Shown: positions 25,675-35,924, numbered from the stretch's first letter. The stretch: DNA of 64,000 bases from Bacillota bacterium (GCA_017444985.1 JAFSVK010000170.1:1-64000), one strand, 5' to 3'. The notes: generated by a model not told the origin, from the letters alone. Made by a program: numbers and translations.

Positions 25675-28299
25675 TTATTTCAAATCATACCAATTATTTC
25701 CACTGTGAACTTCGGCTACCAAAGGTACGGAAAGTTTTACGGCATTTTCCATTTCGGTTTGTAGTATTTGGGAAACCTTGTCTTTTTCTTCTTTGTAGGT
25801 CTCTATTATAAGTTCATCGTGTACTTGGAGTATAATGCGAGACTTTAATCCCATTTCTTTTAACTTTTTATAGACATTTACCATAGCTATTTTTATAATA
25901 TCTGCAGCGGTGCCTTGTATGGGCATATTCATGGCTACTCTTTCTCCAAAGGAGCGCAGGGCAAAGTTTTTGGAGGAAATTTCGGGAATGTATCTTCTTC
26001 TTCCGAAAAGTGTAACGGCATATCCCTTGGCTTTGGCTTCTGTTATGCAGTTATCCAAAAAGGATTTTATTTTGGGATAGCGGGCAAAATAGCTGTCTAT
26101 ATAGTTTTGGGCTGTCTTTTGGCTTACATTTATATCCTGTGAAAGTCCGTAGGCGCTTATACCGTAAATTATACCGAAATTAACGGCTTTTGCGTGGCGT
26201 CTTTGCAAGCTTGTGACCTCATCTTGCGGGGTGTTGAATACCTGCGAGGCTGTCATGGTGTGAATATCTATGTTGTTTTTAAAAGCTTCAGTAAGATCCT
26301 CATCACCCGACATCGCCGCAAGAACACGAAGTTCTATTTGTGAATAATCCGCATCGAGAAATATGCAACCTTCCTTAGGAATAAAGACCTTTCTTAACTG
26401 TCTTCCGAGTTCTATTCTTACGGGTATATTTTGAAGGTTTGGCTCGGTGGAACTTATTCTTCCCGTAGTAGTAACGGTTTGGTTAAATGTGGAGTGTATT
26501 CTGCCGTCCTTCTCTATAACCTCCTGCAGACCTTGGGCATACGTACTTTTAAGCTTTGCATAGGTTCTGTATTCAAGTATTTCCGATACTATATCCGATT
26601 CGTCTTTTAATTTTTCCAGTACATCTGCCGAAGTTGACCAACCTGTTTTTGTTTTTTTACCACCTTTAAGGGCAAGCTTTTCAAATAGTATTACGGAAAG
26701 CTGTTTTGGAGAGTTTATATTAAACCTCTCCCCCGCATGCCAATATATATCCTCCTCAAGTTCCTTTATTTTATCATCAAGGGAGGCATCATATTGTTTT
26801 AACATATCTCTGTCTGCCGCCATACCTTGTATTTCCATATCCGCAAGCACATAGGTAAGGGGAAGTTCTATGTTTTCGTAGAGGAAGAGCATATTTTCTT
26901 CTTTTAATCTATCTAAACAAATATCCTTTACTTTAAAGGGTATACGGCTCATTTCCCCCACAAAGCTTAAAAGCTCGCTTTCCGATAGATCCGATAGTTT
27001 TTTCTTGCTTTTTCCTTTTCCTAAAACTTCCTCCTCACTCTTTAGAACAGTACCTAAAAATATTTCTGCTATATCGTTTGTTTTATAGGAAGCTTTTGAA
27101 GAATCGGCAAGATATGCACCCAAGGCGGCATCAAAGGTAATATTTTTTATATTAACACCTTTCTTTTTCCAAAATAATATATCTTCCTTTATGTTTTGAG
27201 ATATTTTTTCGCTATCACTTGCAAGAAAATCCGCTATAGCCTCTTCTATATCGTCACATTGAAATACATAGGTCTCGGTAGATGTGGTAAGAGAGAAAGC
27301 ACAAAGACTCTCATCTTCATACACGCATTTATATCCACAGGCTTCAAAGGGATTTGTGTTTTTCAGTATATTTTCAGCTTCATTTTTGTCCTTTACAAGT
27401 TTAATATCCGTATTTTTCACCGTGTTATCTTCCAAGGAAAATCTTGTTAAAAAGGATCTGAACTCACACCTTTTAAAAATCTCATAGGCTTTTTCGTTAA
27501 AAATATTTTTAACGGAACACTCCTCGGTTTTTATATCTAAAGGTACCTTTGTATCAATAGTTACAAGCTTTTTGCTTAAAAGTGCCTGTTCTTTGTATTC
27601 CCTTAAGTTTTCCGAGGCTTTTTTGGGCTTTACTTTATCTGCGTTTTCTATGGCATTTTCAACACTTTTATATTCCTGTATTATTTTTACGGCGGTCTTT
27701 TCTCCTACGGAAGGTACACCGGGAACATTGTCTGAGGTGTCACCCATAAGAGCCTTAACTTCTATAAATTCAAGAGGAGTAACACCGTAAGCCTGCTCCA
27801 CATCCTTTGCAAAATAAGTTTCAACCGTGGTTGTACCGCCTTTTGTTTTCGGTATGCGCACAGATATATTTTCGCTTGCTATTTGTAAAAGATCTCTGTC
27901 TCCCGAGATTATAACGGGGTCGTATCCTTCTTTTTCCGCTCTTTTTGCAAGAGAACCCAATAGATCGTCTGCTTCAAAGCCTGCTTTTTCGTATGTTTTT
28001 ATTCCCATAGAGGCAAGCACCTCTTTAAGAAGGGGCATCTGGGGCCTAAGTTCCTCGGGCATACCCTTTCTTGTGCCTTTATAATCCTCATACATCTTAT
28101 GTCTAAAGGTGGGAGAGTGCACATCAAAACATACAACACACATATCGGGGGTCTCTTCATCCAAAAATTTAAAGAAGATATTTAAAAAGCCGTAAACTCC
28201 GTTAGTATATTCTCCTTTTGAATTTGTAAGAAGAGGAGTAGCATAAAAGCCTCTGTTTATAATACTGTTGCCGTCTATAAGCAATATCTTTTTTTTCAT
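25675..28299 (-). CDS. polA: DNA polymerase I
   Basis: Repair and Okazaki-fragment polymerase of 874 residues. The N-terminal 5'-3' exonuclease is present (ILLIDGNSIINRGFYA, GFEADDLLGSLA, GDRDLLQIA, MGDTSDNVPGVPSVGEKTA). The middle domain lacks the DxE and other metal-binding motifs of a 3'-5' exonuclease, so proofreading is probably lost, as in Bacillus. The polymerase domain has DADYSQIELRVLA, RRHAKAVNFGIIYG and QVHDELIIE. ATG 28299 is chosen; the longer frame from 28398 runs back through a terminator hairpin. The ribosome binding site is poor. Confidence 0.95.
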   Translation of the reverse strand: MKKKILLIDGNSIINRGFYATPLLTNSKGEYTNGVYGFLNIFFKFLDEETPDMCVVCFDVHSPTFRHKMYEDYKGTRKGMPEELRPQMPLLKEVLASMGIKTYEKAGFEADDLLGSLAKRAEKEGYDPVIISGDRDLLQIASENISVRIPKTKGGTTTVETYFAKDVEQAYGVTPLEFIEVKALMGDTSDNVPGVPSVGEKTAVKIIQEYKSVENAIENADKVKPKKASENLREYKEQALLSKKLVTIDTKVPLDIKTEECSVKNIFNEKAYEIFKRCEFRSFLTRFSLEDNTVKNTDIKLVKDKNEAENILKNTNPFEACGYKCVYEDESLCAFSLTTSTETYVFQCDDIEEAIADFLASDSEKISQNIKEDILFWKKKGVNIKNITFDAALGAYLADSSKASYKTNDIAEIFLGTVLKSEEEVLGKGKSKKKLSDLSESELLSFVGEMSRIPFKVKDICLDRLKEENMLFLYENIELPLTYVLADMEIQGMAADRDMLKQYDASLDDKIKELEEDIYWHAGERFNINSPKQLSVILFEKLALKGGKKTKTGWSTSADVLEKLKDESDIVSEILEYRTYAKLKSTYAQGLQEVIEKDGRIHSTFNQTVTTTGRISSTEPNLQNIPVRIELGRQLRKVFIPKEGCIFLDADYSQIELRVLAAMSGDEDLTEAFKNNIDIHTMTASQVFNTPQDEVTSLQRRHAKAVNFGIIYGISAYGLSQDINVSQKTAQNYIDSYFARYPKIKSFLDNCITEAKAKGYAVTLFGRRRYIPEISSKNFALRSFGERVAMNMPIQGTAADIIKIAMVNVYKKLKEMGLKSRIILQVHDELIIETYKEEKDKVSQILQTEMENAVKLSVPLVAEVHSGNNWYDLK

Positions 28300-28309
28300 A
28301 TTTTCATTT

Positions 28310-28335
28310 AAAATTATCCCCGATGTTGTCGGGGA
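28310..28335 (-). terminator. Hairpin between the gltD-like gene and polA
   Basis: ATTATCCCCGA and TCGGGGATAAT form an 11-bp stem with a 4-5-base loop; only a short T run follows on the minus strand. It lies between the gltD-like stop and the polA start and would lower polA transcription from upstream. Confidence 0.6.
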
Positions 28336-28363
28336 TAATCTACTTCCTTTCTTTAAGGACTTC

Positions 28364-29686
28364 TTAATGACTGCCAAGCCCCAGAAGCTTGATAGCATCT
28401 ACGTAACTTGAAATACCTTCAACTACCTGTTTTGCAGCCTTCATTGCCAAAACTACAGTTGCAGGCTGATGAACAACATCGCCTCCCGCAAAAACGCCGT
28501 TTAAGGTGGTCATACCATAAGGTTTTTCTTTTGTTATAAGGTAACCGTTATCGTTTACCTCTATGCCCTTTGTTGTGGATATGATTCTCTTTGCGGGTTT
28601 GGAGCCTATTGCCACAAGGACTTTATTACAGGGTATTATAAGCTCGTTGCCGTCAACATCGGCTCTTAAGCCTGTAAGCTTGCCGTCCTTACCTATATAC
28701 TCTTTGGAGTTTGTTTTCCACATAAATTTAACTCCGTCAGCTACAGCCTCCTCATATTCCAAAGGCTCTGCAGACATGGATTCCTGTACATCTCTGTACA
28801 CTACCGTAACTTGTTTAGCACCCATTCTCAAAGCTGTTCTTGAGGCATCCATGGCAACATTGCCCGCACCTATTACAATAACGGTATCTCCATCGGAAAC
28901 GGGCACTTCGTTTTTCTCCACGCTCTTACTGTTATATAGAGCGACCATACGAAGGAAATAGTGAGATTGTACAACACCGCTAAGATCTTTCCCGGGTATA
29001 TTCAGTTCCTTTGAAACCGAGGTACCCGTGCCTATAAATATGGCATCAAAGCCTTCTTCAAACATTTGATCTATTGTTATGTCATTACCAACTATGGTAT
29101 TGCAACGGTAGGTAACACCAAGCTCTGCTATTCTGGCGGTTTCTCTTCTGACAACATCTTTAGGGAGCCTAAACTCGGGTATACCGTATAAAAGTACGCC
29201 ACCCGGTTCTGCCTCACCTTCAAACACGGTTACGTTAAAGCCTATTTTAGCAAGATCACCCGCTACGGTAAGACCTGCAGGACCCGAACCTATTACCGCA
29301 ACATTTCCTCTTGTTTTAGGTGGGATCTTTTCTCTTATAAGCTTCATATCGGCATCGAAATCCGCAACGAACTGCTCAAGTTTACCTACCTTAATGGGTT
29401 TACCTGTTTTATTGAGCACACAATGACCTTGACACTGCTTTTCGTGAGGGCAAACTCTTCCGCACACCGCAGGGAGATTTGTTTTTTCTGCCAAATAGCT
29501 TCTTGCCTCTCCAAAATTGCCCATGGAAAGTTGATGTATAAACTCGGGAATGTTGTTTTCTATGGGACAGCCCGTTTTACAGCCCGGTTTTTTACAATTA
29601 AGACACCTTTTGGCCTCATTTATAGCCTCAAGCATTGTAAATGGTGTTGCATCATATTCGTCATATTTTCTGATATTTTCATCCAT
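28364..29686 (-). CDS. GltD-type NADPH-dependent oxidoreductase (glutamate synthase small subunit-like)
   Basis: The 440 residues show the N-terminal four-Cys Fe-S segment (RCLNCKKPGCKTGCP) and the second CGRVCPHEKQCQG cluster. The FAD motif is VIGSGPAGLTVAGDLAKIG, with YGIPEFRLPKDVV, the NADPH motif VIGAGNVAMDASRTALR, and the closing GVFAGGDVV. It supplies electrons from NADPH to a partner: glutamate synthase large subunit, or in Clostridia the NfnA/SudB subunit of an electron-bifurcating transhydrogenase. Neither partner is next to it, so the choice between GltD, SudA and NfnB cannot be made from this window. Confidence 0.85.
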   Translation of the reverse strand: MDENIRKYDEYDATPFTMLEAINEAKRCLNCKKPGCKTGCPIENNIPEFIHQLSMGNFGEARSYLAEKTNLPAVCGRVCPHEKQCQGHCVLNKTGKPIKVGKLEQFVADFDADMKLIREKIPPKTRGNVAVIGSGPAGLTVAGDLAKIGFNVTVFEGEAEPGGVLLYGIPEFRLPKDVVRRETARIAELGVTYRCNTIVGNDITIDQMFEEGFDAIFIGTGTSVSKELNIPGKDLSGVVQSHYFLRMVALYNSKSVEKNEVPVSDGDTVIVIGAGNVAMDASRTALRMGAKQVTVVYRDVQESMSAEPLEYEEAVADGVKFMWKTNSKEYIGKDGKLTGLRADVDGNELIIPCNKVLVAIGSKPAKRIISTTKGIEVNDNGYLITKEKPYGMTTLNGVFAGGDVVHQPATVVLAMKAAKQVVEGISSYVDAIKLLGLGSH

Positions 29687-29721
29687 ATTTTTGCCTCCCG
29701 TATATATTTTTTATTAGTGTT

Positions 29722-29750
29722 ATTCTATCATACATATAAAAAAAAAGCAA
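29722..29750 (-). promoter_or_regulatory. Promoter of the gltD-like gene
   Basis: On the minus strand, TTGCTT (29750-29745) and TAGAAT (29727-29722) with 17 bp spacing, 36 bp before the start codon. Confidence 0.6.
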
Positions 29751-29775
29751 GAGTTTGCAATAGTTTTCTCAACAC

Positions 29776-29804
29776 TTGATTTTATGATATTTGTGTATTA
29801 TAAT
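29776..29804 (+). promoter_or_regulatory. Promoter of the Lrp/aminotransferase operon
   Basis: TTGATT (29776-29781) and TATAAT (29799-29804) with 17 bp spacing, 37 bp before the start codon. It is divergent from the gltD-like promoter. Confidence 0.75.
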
Positions 29805-29840
29805 TAAGGTATAAATCGTTATACAACAGGAGGACATGAA

Positions 29841-30329
29841 ATGTTAAAAAACGATATACTTGAAATATTGGAAAACAACAGCAGGATCAAAATAAATGAT
29901 GTGGCAACGATGCTTGGCAAAAGCGAAGAAGAGGTAAACGTTGCTATAGCGGAACTTGAGGCGGACAATGTTATTTGCGGTTATTCCACACTCATAAACT
30001 GGGATAAAGCCGACAAACAGTATGTTTCCGCAATGGTAGAGGTAAAAGTCACTCCCCAAAGAGAACAGGGCTTTGAAAAAATTGCCGAAAGAATATATAA
30101 ATTTGATGAGGTAAAGGCTGTATATCTTATGTCGGGAGGTTTTGACCTACTTGTAATGGTTGACGGCAAAGACATTAAAGAGATAGCTTATTTTATATCA
30201 AGCAAGCTTTCTCCCATAGATGCCATATTGAGTACATCTACTCATTTTGTGCTAAAAAAATATAAGGACCATGGGGTTATTGTTGAGAAAAACAAAAAAG
30301 ATGACGAAAGGATGATAGTTTCACCATGA
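29841..30329 (+). CDS. Lrp/AsnC-family transcriptional regulator
   Basis: The 162 residues comprise an N-terminal HTH (about 1-55; NDILEILENNSRIKINDVATMLGKSEEEV) and an AsnC/RAM effector domain (about 65-145). The domain includes VEVKVTPQREQGFEKIAERI, AVYLMSGGFDLLVMVDG and a terminal STSTHFVLKKYKDHG. Ligands of this family are usually amino acids. It overlaps the aminotransferase start by 4 bp (ATGA), like the alaR-alaT pair of Bacillus subtilis, so it probably controls this operon in response to an amino acid. Confidence 0.92.
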   Translation: MLKNDILEILENNSRIKINDVATMLGKSEEEVNVAIAELEADNVICGYSTLINWDKADKQYVSAMVEVKVTPQREQGFEKIAERIYKFDEVKAVYLMSGGFDLLVMVDGKDIKEIAYFISSKLSPIDAILSTSTHFVLKKYKDHGVIVEKNKKDDERMIVSP

Positions 30330-31501
30330 AAAAGGCTGAAGATTACATAAATAAAAAAGTATTAAATATGCCTTTTTCGGGCATCAGAAAATTCTTTGAT
30401 GTAGCAAATGAATTGGAAGGTGTTATATCCTTAGGCGTTGGCGAGCCCGATTTCGATACTCCCTGGCCCATAAGAGAAAAAGCTATATATTCTCTTGAAA
30501 AAGGTAAAACAAACTACACCTCAAACGCAGGGCTTTTGGAGTTGAGAGGGGAGATAGCAAACTATCTTGACAGAACTATACATGTTGTGTACGATCCCGC
30601 CAAAGAAGTACTTGTGACGGTAGGTGCCAGCGAAGGTATAGACCTTTCTTTCAGAGCCCTTGTAGAGCCGGGAGACGAGGTTATCATCCCGGAACCCTCT
30701 TTCGTATGCTATAAACCTTGTGTTGAAATGGCAGGAGGTATTCCCGTCGTATTGGAGACAAAAGCAGAAAATGAATTTAAAGTAACCGTAGAGGAAATAG
30801 AAGAAAAGATCACCGATAAAACTAAAATACTGCTTTTACCTTATCCCAACAACCCCACAGGTGCCATACTCGACAGGGAAGATCTTAAAAAAATAGCTGA
30901 TTTTCTCAAAGATAAGGATATTATTGTTGTAAGTGACGAAATATATTCGGAGCTTACCTACGGAGAAAATAAACATGTATCCATAGCTTCTTTTGAAGGT
31001 ATGAGAGAAAAGACCATCGTCTTAAACGGTTTTTCAAAATCTTATGCCATGACAGGCTGGAGGCTTGGATATGCTGCAGGTCCCGAGGCTATAATATCGG
31101 CTATGATGAAAATACATCAGTATTGTATAATGTGTGCTCCCACCACAAGCCAACAGGCAGCTGTGGAGGCTATTAAAAACTGTGATAAATATGTGGATAA
31201 GATGAGAAAAGAATATGATATGAGAAGAAGAGTTATGCGAAAGGGCTTTTTGGATATGGGACTTGAATGTTTTGATGCAAAGGGTGCCTTTTATCTCTTC
31301 CCTTCCATAAAGTCTACAGGCCTTTCCTCCGATGAGTTTTGTGAGAGACTTTTATTTGAAGAAAGGGTAGCGGTGGTTCCCGGCAGTGCTTTGGGCAAAA
31401 GCGGTGAAGGTCATATTCGCTGTTCCTATGCCTACTCCATAGAAGAGATCAAGCAGGCTCTTGAAAAAATAGCTGTTTTTGTGAAGAAAATAAAAGGCTG
31501 A
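30326..31501 (+). CDS. Class I/II PLP aminotransferase (alanine/aspartate type)
   Basis: The 391 residues are of fold-type I. Visible are SLGVGEPDFDTPWPIR, TNYTSNAGLLELR, LPYPNNPTGAIL, DEIYSEL, and the PLP lysine in NGFSKSYAMTGWRLGYAAG. The C-terminal arginine region GHIRCSYAYS binds the substrate carboxylate. Being coupled to an Lrp-type regulator, it resembles B. subtilis AlaT, although substrate choice cannot be read from sequence alone. Confidence 0.9.
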   Translation: MKKAEDYINKKVLNMPFSGIRKFFDVANELEGVISLGVGEPDFDTPWPIREKAIYSLEKGKTNYTSNAGLLELRGEIANYLDRTIHVVYDPAKEVLVTVGASEGIDLSFRALVEPGDEVIIPEPSFVCYKPCVEMAGGIPVVLETKAENEFKVTVEEIEEKITDKTKILLLPYPNNPTGAILDREDLKKIADFLKDKDIIVVSDEIYSELTYGENKHVSIASFEGMREKTIVLNGFSKSYAMTGWRLGYAAGPEAIISAMMKIHQYCIMCAPTTSQQAAVEAIKNCDKYVDKMRKEYDMRRRVMRKGFLDMGLECFDAKGAFYLFPSIKSTGLSSDEFCERLLFEERVAVVPGSALGKSGEGHIRCSYAYSIEEIKQALEKIAVFVKKIKG

Positions 31502-31513
31502 GAAGGTGAGTAT

Positions 31514-32245
31514 ATGTCCTATAGCGAATTAACTCAAATTTTAAGAGAAAATGACAATATTGTCTTTTTCGGTGGTGCAGGGGTTTCTACCGAAAGTAAC
31601 ATCCCCGATTTCAGAAGCGAAAACGGTTTATACAATGCACAAACAAAATACGGTGTTTCTCCCGAAACCATAATAAGCCATACTTATTTTGTAAACAATA
31701 CGGAAAAGTTTTATTCATACTACAAAGAAAATCTTATATTTAAAGATGCAAAGCCCAATAAAGCTCATATCGCTTTGGCAAAGTTGGAGGAAATGGGAAA
31801 ACTTAAAGCTATAGTAACACAAAATATAGACGGTCTTCATCAACTTGCGGGAAGTAAAAGTGTATATGAAGTTCACGGAAGTGTGCTGAGAAACTACTGT
31901 ACGAAATGTGGGAGTTTCTACGGGGTAGATACTATACTTGAAAGTAAGGGCATACCCAAATGCGAAAAGTGTTCGGGACTTATAAAACCCGATGTTGTGT
32001 TGTATGAAGAAGGCCTTGATGATGAAGTATGGTCGGGAGCCTATAAAGCTGTGGCAAGTGCACAGGTGCTTATAGTGGGAGGAACTTCCCTTGTAGTATA
32101 CCCTGCGGCAGGTCTTGTAAATGTATTTAAAGGAAAAAAGCTCGTACTTATAAATAAGAGCAACACATCTTTTGATAATATGGCTGATTTGGTAATACAC
32201 GACAGTATAGGCAAAGTTTTATCCGAGGCGGTAGAAGCTCTATGA
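31514..32245 (+). CDS. cobB: NAD-dependent protein deacylase (sirtuin)
   Basis: Removes acyl groups from lysine side chains using NAD. The 243 residues contain GGAGVSTESNIPDFRSENG (20-38), TQNIDGLHQLAG, EVHGS with the catalytic His, two zinc CxxC pairs (CTKC, CEKC), and GGTSLVVYPAAGL. The zinc site is intact. Its 3' end overlaps the helicase gene by 4 bp. Confidence 0.94.
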   Translation: MSYSELTQILRENDNIVFFGGAGVSTESNIPDFRSENGLYNAQTKYGVSPETIISHTYFVNNTEKFYSYYKENLIFKDAKPNKAHIALAKLEEMGKLKAIVTQNIDGLHQLAGSKSVYEVHGSVLRNYCTKCGSFYGVDTILESKGIPKCEKCSGLIKPDVVLYEEGLDDEVWSGAYKAVASAQVLIVGGTSLVVYPAAGLVNVFKGKKLVLINKSNTSFDNMADLVIHDSIGKVLSEAVEAL

Positions 32246-34200
32246 ATGACATACTGCAGGAACTGAATCCTCCTCAAAGAGAGGCTGTTTTAAACACGGA
32301 AGGCCCCTTACTTATACTTGCGGGTGCGGGCAGTGGCAAAACAAGAGTTATCACCAATCGCATAGCCTATCTTATAACGGAAAAAAATGTTTCTCCTCAC
32401 AATATTTTAGCTATAACATTCACCAAGAAAGCAGCGGGGGAAATGAGAAACAGGGTAGAGGATCTTACGGGAATGAGAGGGTTTATGTGGATAAGTACCT
32501 TCCACTCCGCCTGTCTTAAAATACTTAGGATAGAAAACAGATATATTCCTTACGAACAGGGCTTTTCCGTGTCAAACACAGATGAAACGGAAAGGTGTAT
32601 TAAAAATATTTTAAAAGACTTTAGTATCGACAGCAAACAATTTCCCGCAAAATATATAGCAAACCTTATAAGTGAGGCAAAAGATAAACTTATCTCTCCC
32701 GAAAATGCCTACGGTCATTTCGTAAAAGAAAAACATTTTACGGGGCGCGATGGAGATATCGTACAAAGAATATATGAGGAGTATCAAAAAAGACTTTTAA
32801 GCTCCAACACCATGGATTACGGAGACATTATATTCGAATGTGTGAAGCTTTTTGAAAACAATCCCGAAATATTGCGAAAATACGGTGAAAGATTTAAGTA
32901 TATTATGGTAGATGAGTACCAGGATACCAATAAAGCACAATATATTTTTGTACAACTTCTTTCATCCGTAAGCCGTAATATTTGCGTTGTGGGAGATGAC
33001 GATCAAAGCATATACGGCTGGAGAGGCGCCGATATAGCCAATATACTTAATTTTGAAGATGATTTTCCCGAAACAAATATTATAAAACTTGAACAAAATT
33101 ATCGCTCGTCAAAATATATATTGGACGGTGCAAATGCTGTTATAAGCCACAACATTCAACGTCACGAAAAAAAGCTTTGGACAGAAGACGAATCGGACGA
33201 AAAAATATCGGTACATTCTTCCTACAGCGACCTTGACGAGGTTGATTTTATAAGCGATAAAATAGCGGAAGGCATTAAAAAAGGAAAACACTATAAGGAC
33301 TTTGCCGTACTTTATAGGGCAAACTACCTTTCAAGAAAGATAGAGGAGTGTTTTATAAAAAGAGGCATACAATATAAACTTCTCTCGGGTACGGAGTTCT
33401 ACGACAGAATGGAAATACAGGATATGGTATCCTACCTTAAAGTTATATCCAACAATTACGCGGATATGCCCCTTTTAAGGATAATAAACGTTCCCAAAAG
33501 AAAAATAGGTGCAACCACCGTGGAAAAGGTAAGGCAGTATGCCTTGGAAAGGGATATATCGTTATTTTCCGCACTTGAAGATTGCGAAAAAATAGAAGGT
33601 ATATCCGCAGCCACAAAGAAAAATATACTTGGGTTTACGGATATGATAAGGCATTTTTCCGAAAAAGCCAAAACGAAAAAAACAAGCCTTATTTTTAAAG
33701 AACTTTTGTCCGAGATAGCCTATATAGAAGACCTTAAATCACGAAAAGAGGAAAACACTCAGGCTCGTATCGAAAACATAGAAGAGTTTGAAAATACAAT
33801 AGCGGAGTTTGAAAGGGGATATACTCAAAACGAAGAGGATGTTTCTCAGTTGTCCGCCTTTCTTGAAAATATAGCTCTTTATACGGATACCGAAAAATAT
33901 AATAAAGATGATGATGCCGTACTTCTTATGACTGTACACAGTGCAAAAGGTCTTGAATTTGAAAATGTTTTTTTAACAGCATTTGAGGAAAATATATTTC
34001 CCAGCTATATGTCCTTAGCAGATGAGGATATAAACGGCATAGAAGAAGAAAGGCGCCTTTGTTATGTGGCTATGACAAGGGCAAAGAAAAAGCTTTATAT
34101 CACATGTTCATCAAGCAGAATGTCAAGAGGACAGTTCGTTTACAATATGCCATCAAGGTTTCTTGAGGATATCCCTCGGGAATATATTACCGAAGAATAA
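32242..34200 (+). CDS. pcrA: UvrD/PcrA-type superfamily 1 DNA helicase
   Basis: The 652-residue 3'-5' helicase has GAGSGKTRVITNRIAYL (motif I), TFTKKAAGEMRNR (Ia), VDEYQDTN (II), GDDDQSIYGWRGA (III), LEQNYRSS (IV), VHSAKGLEFENVFL (V) and RRLCYVAMTRAKKKL (VI). It is about 80 residues shorter than PcrA of Bacillus, lacking the C-terminal RNA-polymerase-interaction tail. The symbol is therefore by fold; a Rep- or UvrD-like paralogue is possible. It is the last gene of the operon beginning at 29841. Confidence 0.85.
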   Translation: MNDILQELNPPQREAVLNTEGPLLILAGAGSGKTRVITNRIAYLITEKNVSPHNILAITFTKKAAGEMRNRVEDLTGMRGFMWISTFHSACLKILRIENRYIPYEQGFSVSNTDETERCIKNILKDFSIDSKQFPAKYIANLISEAKDKLISPENAYGHFVKEKHFTGRDGDIVQRIYEEYQKRLLSSNTMDYGDIIFECVKLFENNPEILRKYGERFKYIMVDEYQDTNKAQYIFVQLLSSVSRNICVVGDDDQSIYGWRGADIANILNFEDDFPETNIIKLEQNYRSSKYILDGANAVISHNIQRHEKKLWTEDESDEKISVHSSYSDLDEVDFISDKIAEGIKKGKHYKDFAVLYRANYLSRKIEECFIKRGIQYKLLSGTEFYDRMEIQDMVSYLKVISNNYADMPLLRIINVPKRKIGATTVEKVRQYALERDISLFSALEDCEKIEGISAATKKNILGFTDMIRHFSEKAKTKKTSLIFKELLSEIAYIEDLKSRKEENTQARIENIEEFENTIAEFERGYTQNEEDVSQLSAFLENIALYTDTEKYNKDDDAVLLMTVHSAKGLEFENVFLTAFEENIFPSYMSLADEDINGIEEERRLCYVAMTRAKKKLYITCSSSRMSRGQFVYNMPSRFLEDIPREYITEE

Positions 34201-34203
34201 CAC

Positions 34204-34241
34204 AAAAACTCGCAGAAGTATTTTCTTTTGCGAGTTTTTTT
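34204..34241 (+). terminator. Terminator after the helicase gene
   Basis: AAAAACTCGCA and TGCGAGTTTTT form an 11-bp stem followed by a T run. Confidence 0.9.
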
Positions 34242-34267
34242 ATGTAAAAAAGCTTCTATTACAGCAC

Positions 34268-34332
34268 TGTTACGCTTGTGTTACAAATTTGTTTAAAAAG
34301 TTCTTGAAGTAATATTTTCTATATGGTATAAT
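34268..34332 (+). promoter_or_regulatory. Promoter of purH with upstream 11-bp-spaced repeats
   Basis: TTGAAG (34304-34309) and TATAAT (34327-34332) are 17 bp apart. Upstream, TGTTAC (34268), TGTTAC (34279) and TGTTTA (34290) recur at exact 11-bp steps. This helical spacing is typical of tandem binding by OmpR/PhoP-family regulators. No PurR box or purine riboswitch was recognised. Confidence 0.65.
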
Positions 34333-34370
34333 ACTACTAATTGGGCACTATCAGAACAGGAGGATACAAA

Positions 34371-35924
34371 ATGAAAAGAGCACTTATAAGCGTTTCCGAT
34401 AAAACGGGAATAGTCGATTTTGCTAAACGTTTAAACGAACTCGGTATAGAGATAGTCTCTACCGGAGGAACATATAAAGTTTTAAGCGAAGCGGGATTAC
34501 CTGTAATAAACATATCCGATGTTACGGGTTTTCCCGAATGTCTTGACGGAAGAGTAAAGACGTTGCATCCCAATATACATGCGGGTCTTCTTGCAATAAG
34601 AGATAATGAAGAGCACATGAAACAGGTAAAAGAGCTTAATGTAGAGCTTATAGATATGGTGGTAGTTAATCTCTATCCCTTTAAAAACACTGTTTTAAAG
34701 GAAGGTGTCACCTTTGAAGAATGTATAGAAAACATCGATATAGGTGGTCCTACAATGCTTCGTGCGGCAGCAAAAAATTATCAGGATGTTTCCGTTATAA
34801 TAGACCCGTCGGATTATGATAAGGTACTCTCGGAGATAAAGGAAAACGGCAAAGTTTCAAAGGAAACAAACCTTTATTTATGTGCCAAGGTGTTTAATCA
34901 CACAGCTTATTATGATTCCATGATAGCTTCATACCTTAAGGATAAGGCAGGTCTCCCCAAGTATCCCGATACATTGACAATGACCTTCGAAAAAGTTCAG
35001 GATATGAGATACGGCGAAAATCCTCATCAAAGTGCCGCTTTCTATAAAGAAGTAGGCAAAAATGAGGGTATGTTGACCTCCGTAAAGCAGCTTCACGGCA
35101 TAGAGCTTTCATTTAACAATATAAATGATACTCACGGTGCTCTTGAGCTTTTGAAAGAATACACCGAGCCTACCGTAGTGGCTTGTAAGCATTCAAATCC
35201 TTGCGGAGTGGCTTCGGGCAAAGATATACACGAGGCTTATGTTAAAGCCTATAATACCGACCCCACATCGATATTCGGCGGTATAGTATGCGCCAACAGA
35301 GTTATAGATAAGGCAACGGCAGAGGAAATAAGCAAAATATTCCTTGAAATAGTTCTTGCTCCGGGCTTTGATGCGGATGCTCTTGAAATTTTGGAAAAGA
35401 AGAAAAATATTCGCTTGTTGACACTTGATAATATAGATAAAAAACAGCCCGCTTCTGCTTTCGATTGCAAAAAAGTTTCGGGCGGTATACTTGTTCAGGA
35501 TGTAGACAGTCTTCTTTTAGGCGATGAACTTAAAGTAGTTACAAACAGAAAGCCTACCGAAAAGGAAATGGAAGACCTTCTCTTCACCTGGAAGATAGTT
35601 AAATTTACAAAAAGTAACGGTATAGCTATAGGAAAAGACTTACAGTCTGTAGGCATAGGTCCCGGACAGGTAAACAGAATATGGGCTACGGAACAGGCTA
35701 TAGACCACGGTACAAACCAGCTTGGTGCCGAGTTTGTAAAGGGTGCTGTTCTCGCCAGTGATGCCTTTTTCCCTTTTGACGACTGTGTTGAGGCTGCCCA
35801 CAAAGCAGGTATAACAGCTATAATACAACCCGGTGGTTCAAAAAGGGATCAGGATAGTATCGATAAATGTAACGAATACGGTATAGCAATGGTATTTACC
35901 GGTATGAGACATTTCAGACACTAA
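34371..35924 (+). CDS. purH: Bifunctional AICAR formyltransferase / IMP cyclohydrolase
   Basis: Catalyses the last two steps of IMP synthesis. The 517 residues have the N-terminal IMP cyclohydrolase domain (1-150; [28 protein letters not shown]-like [30 protein letters not shown]). The transformylase domain follows (about 200-517; [25 protein letters not shown] with catalytic Lys-His, RDQDSIDKC). ATG 34371 follows ACAGGAGG; an in-frame start at 34341 lies before that site and is rejected. It stands alone, away from other purine genes. Confidence 0.96.
   Translation: MKRALISVSDKTGIVDFAKRLNELGIEIVSTGGTYKVLSEAGLPVINISDVTGFPECLDGRVKTLHPNIHAGLLAIRDNEEHMKQVKELNVELIDMVVVNLYPFKNTVLKEGVTFEECIENIDIGGPTMLRAAAKNYQDVSVIIDPSDYDKVLSEIKENGKVSKETNLYLCAKVFNHTAYYDSMIASYLKDKAGLPKYPDTLTMTFEKVQDMRYGENPHQSAAFYKEVGKNEGMLTSVKQLHGIELSFNNINDTHGALELLKEYTEPTVVACKHSNPCGVASGKDIHEAYVKAYNTDPTSIFGGIVCANRVIDKATAEEISKIFLEIVLAPGFDADALEILEKKKNIRLLTLDNIDKKQPASAFDCKKVSGGILVQDVDSLLLGDELKVVTNRKPTEKEMEDLLFTWKIVKFTKSNGIAIGKDLQSVGIGPGQVNRIWATEQAIDHGTNQLGAEFVKGAVLASDAFFPFDDCVEAAHKAGITAIIQPGGSKRDQDSIDKCNEYGIAMVFTGMRHFRH

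Noticed and set aside
28300-28398. Longer polA start
   Set aside because: The extra 33 codons run through the hairpin at 28310-28335 and into the gltD-like gene's 3' end; ATG 28299 gives the normal KKKILLIDGN start.
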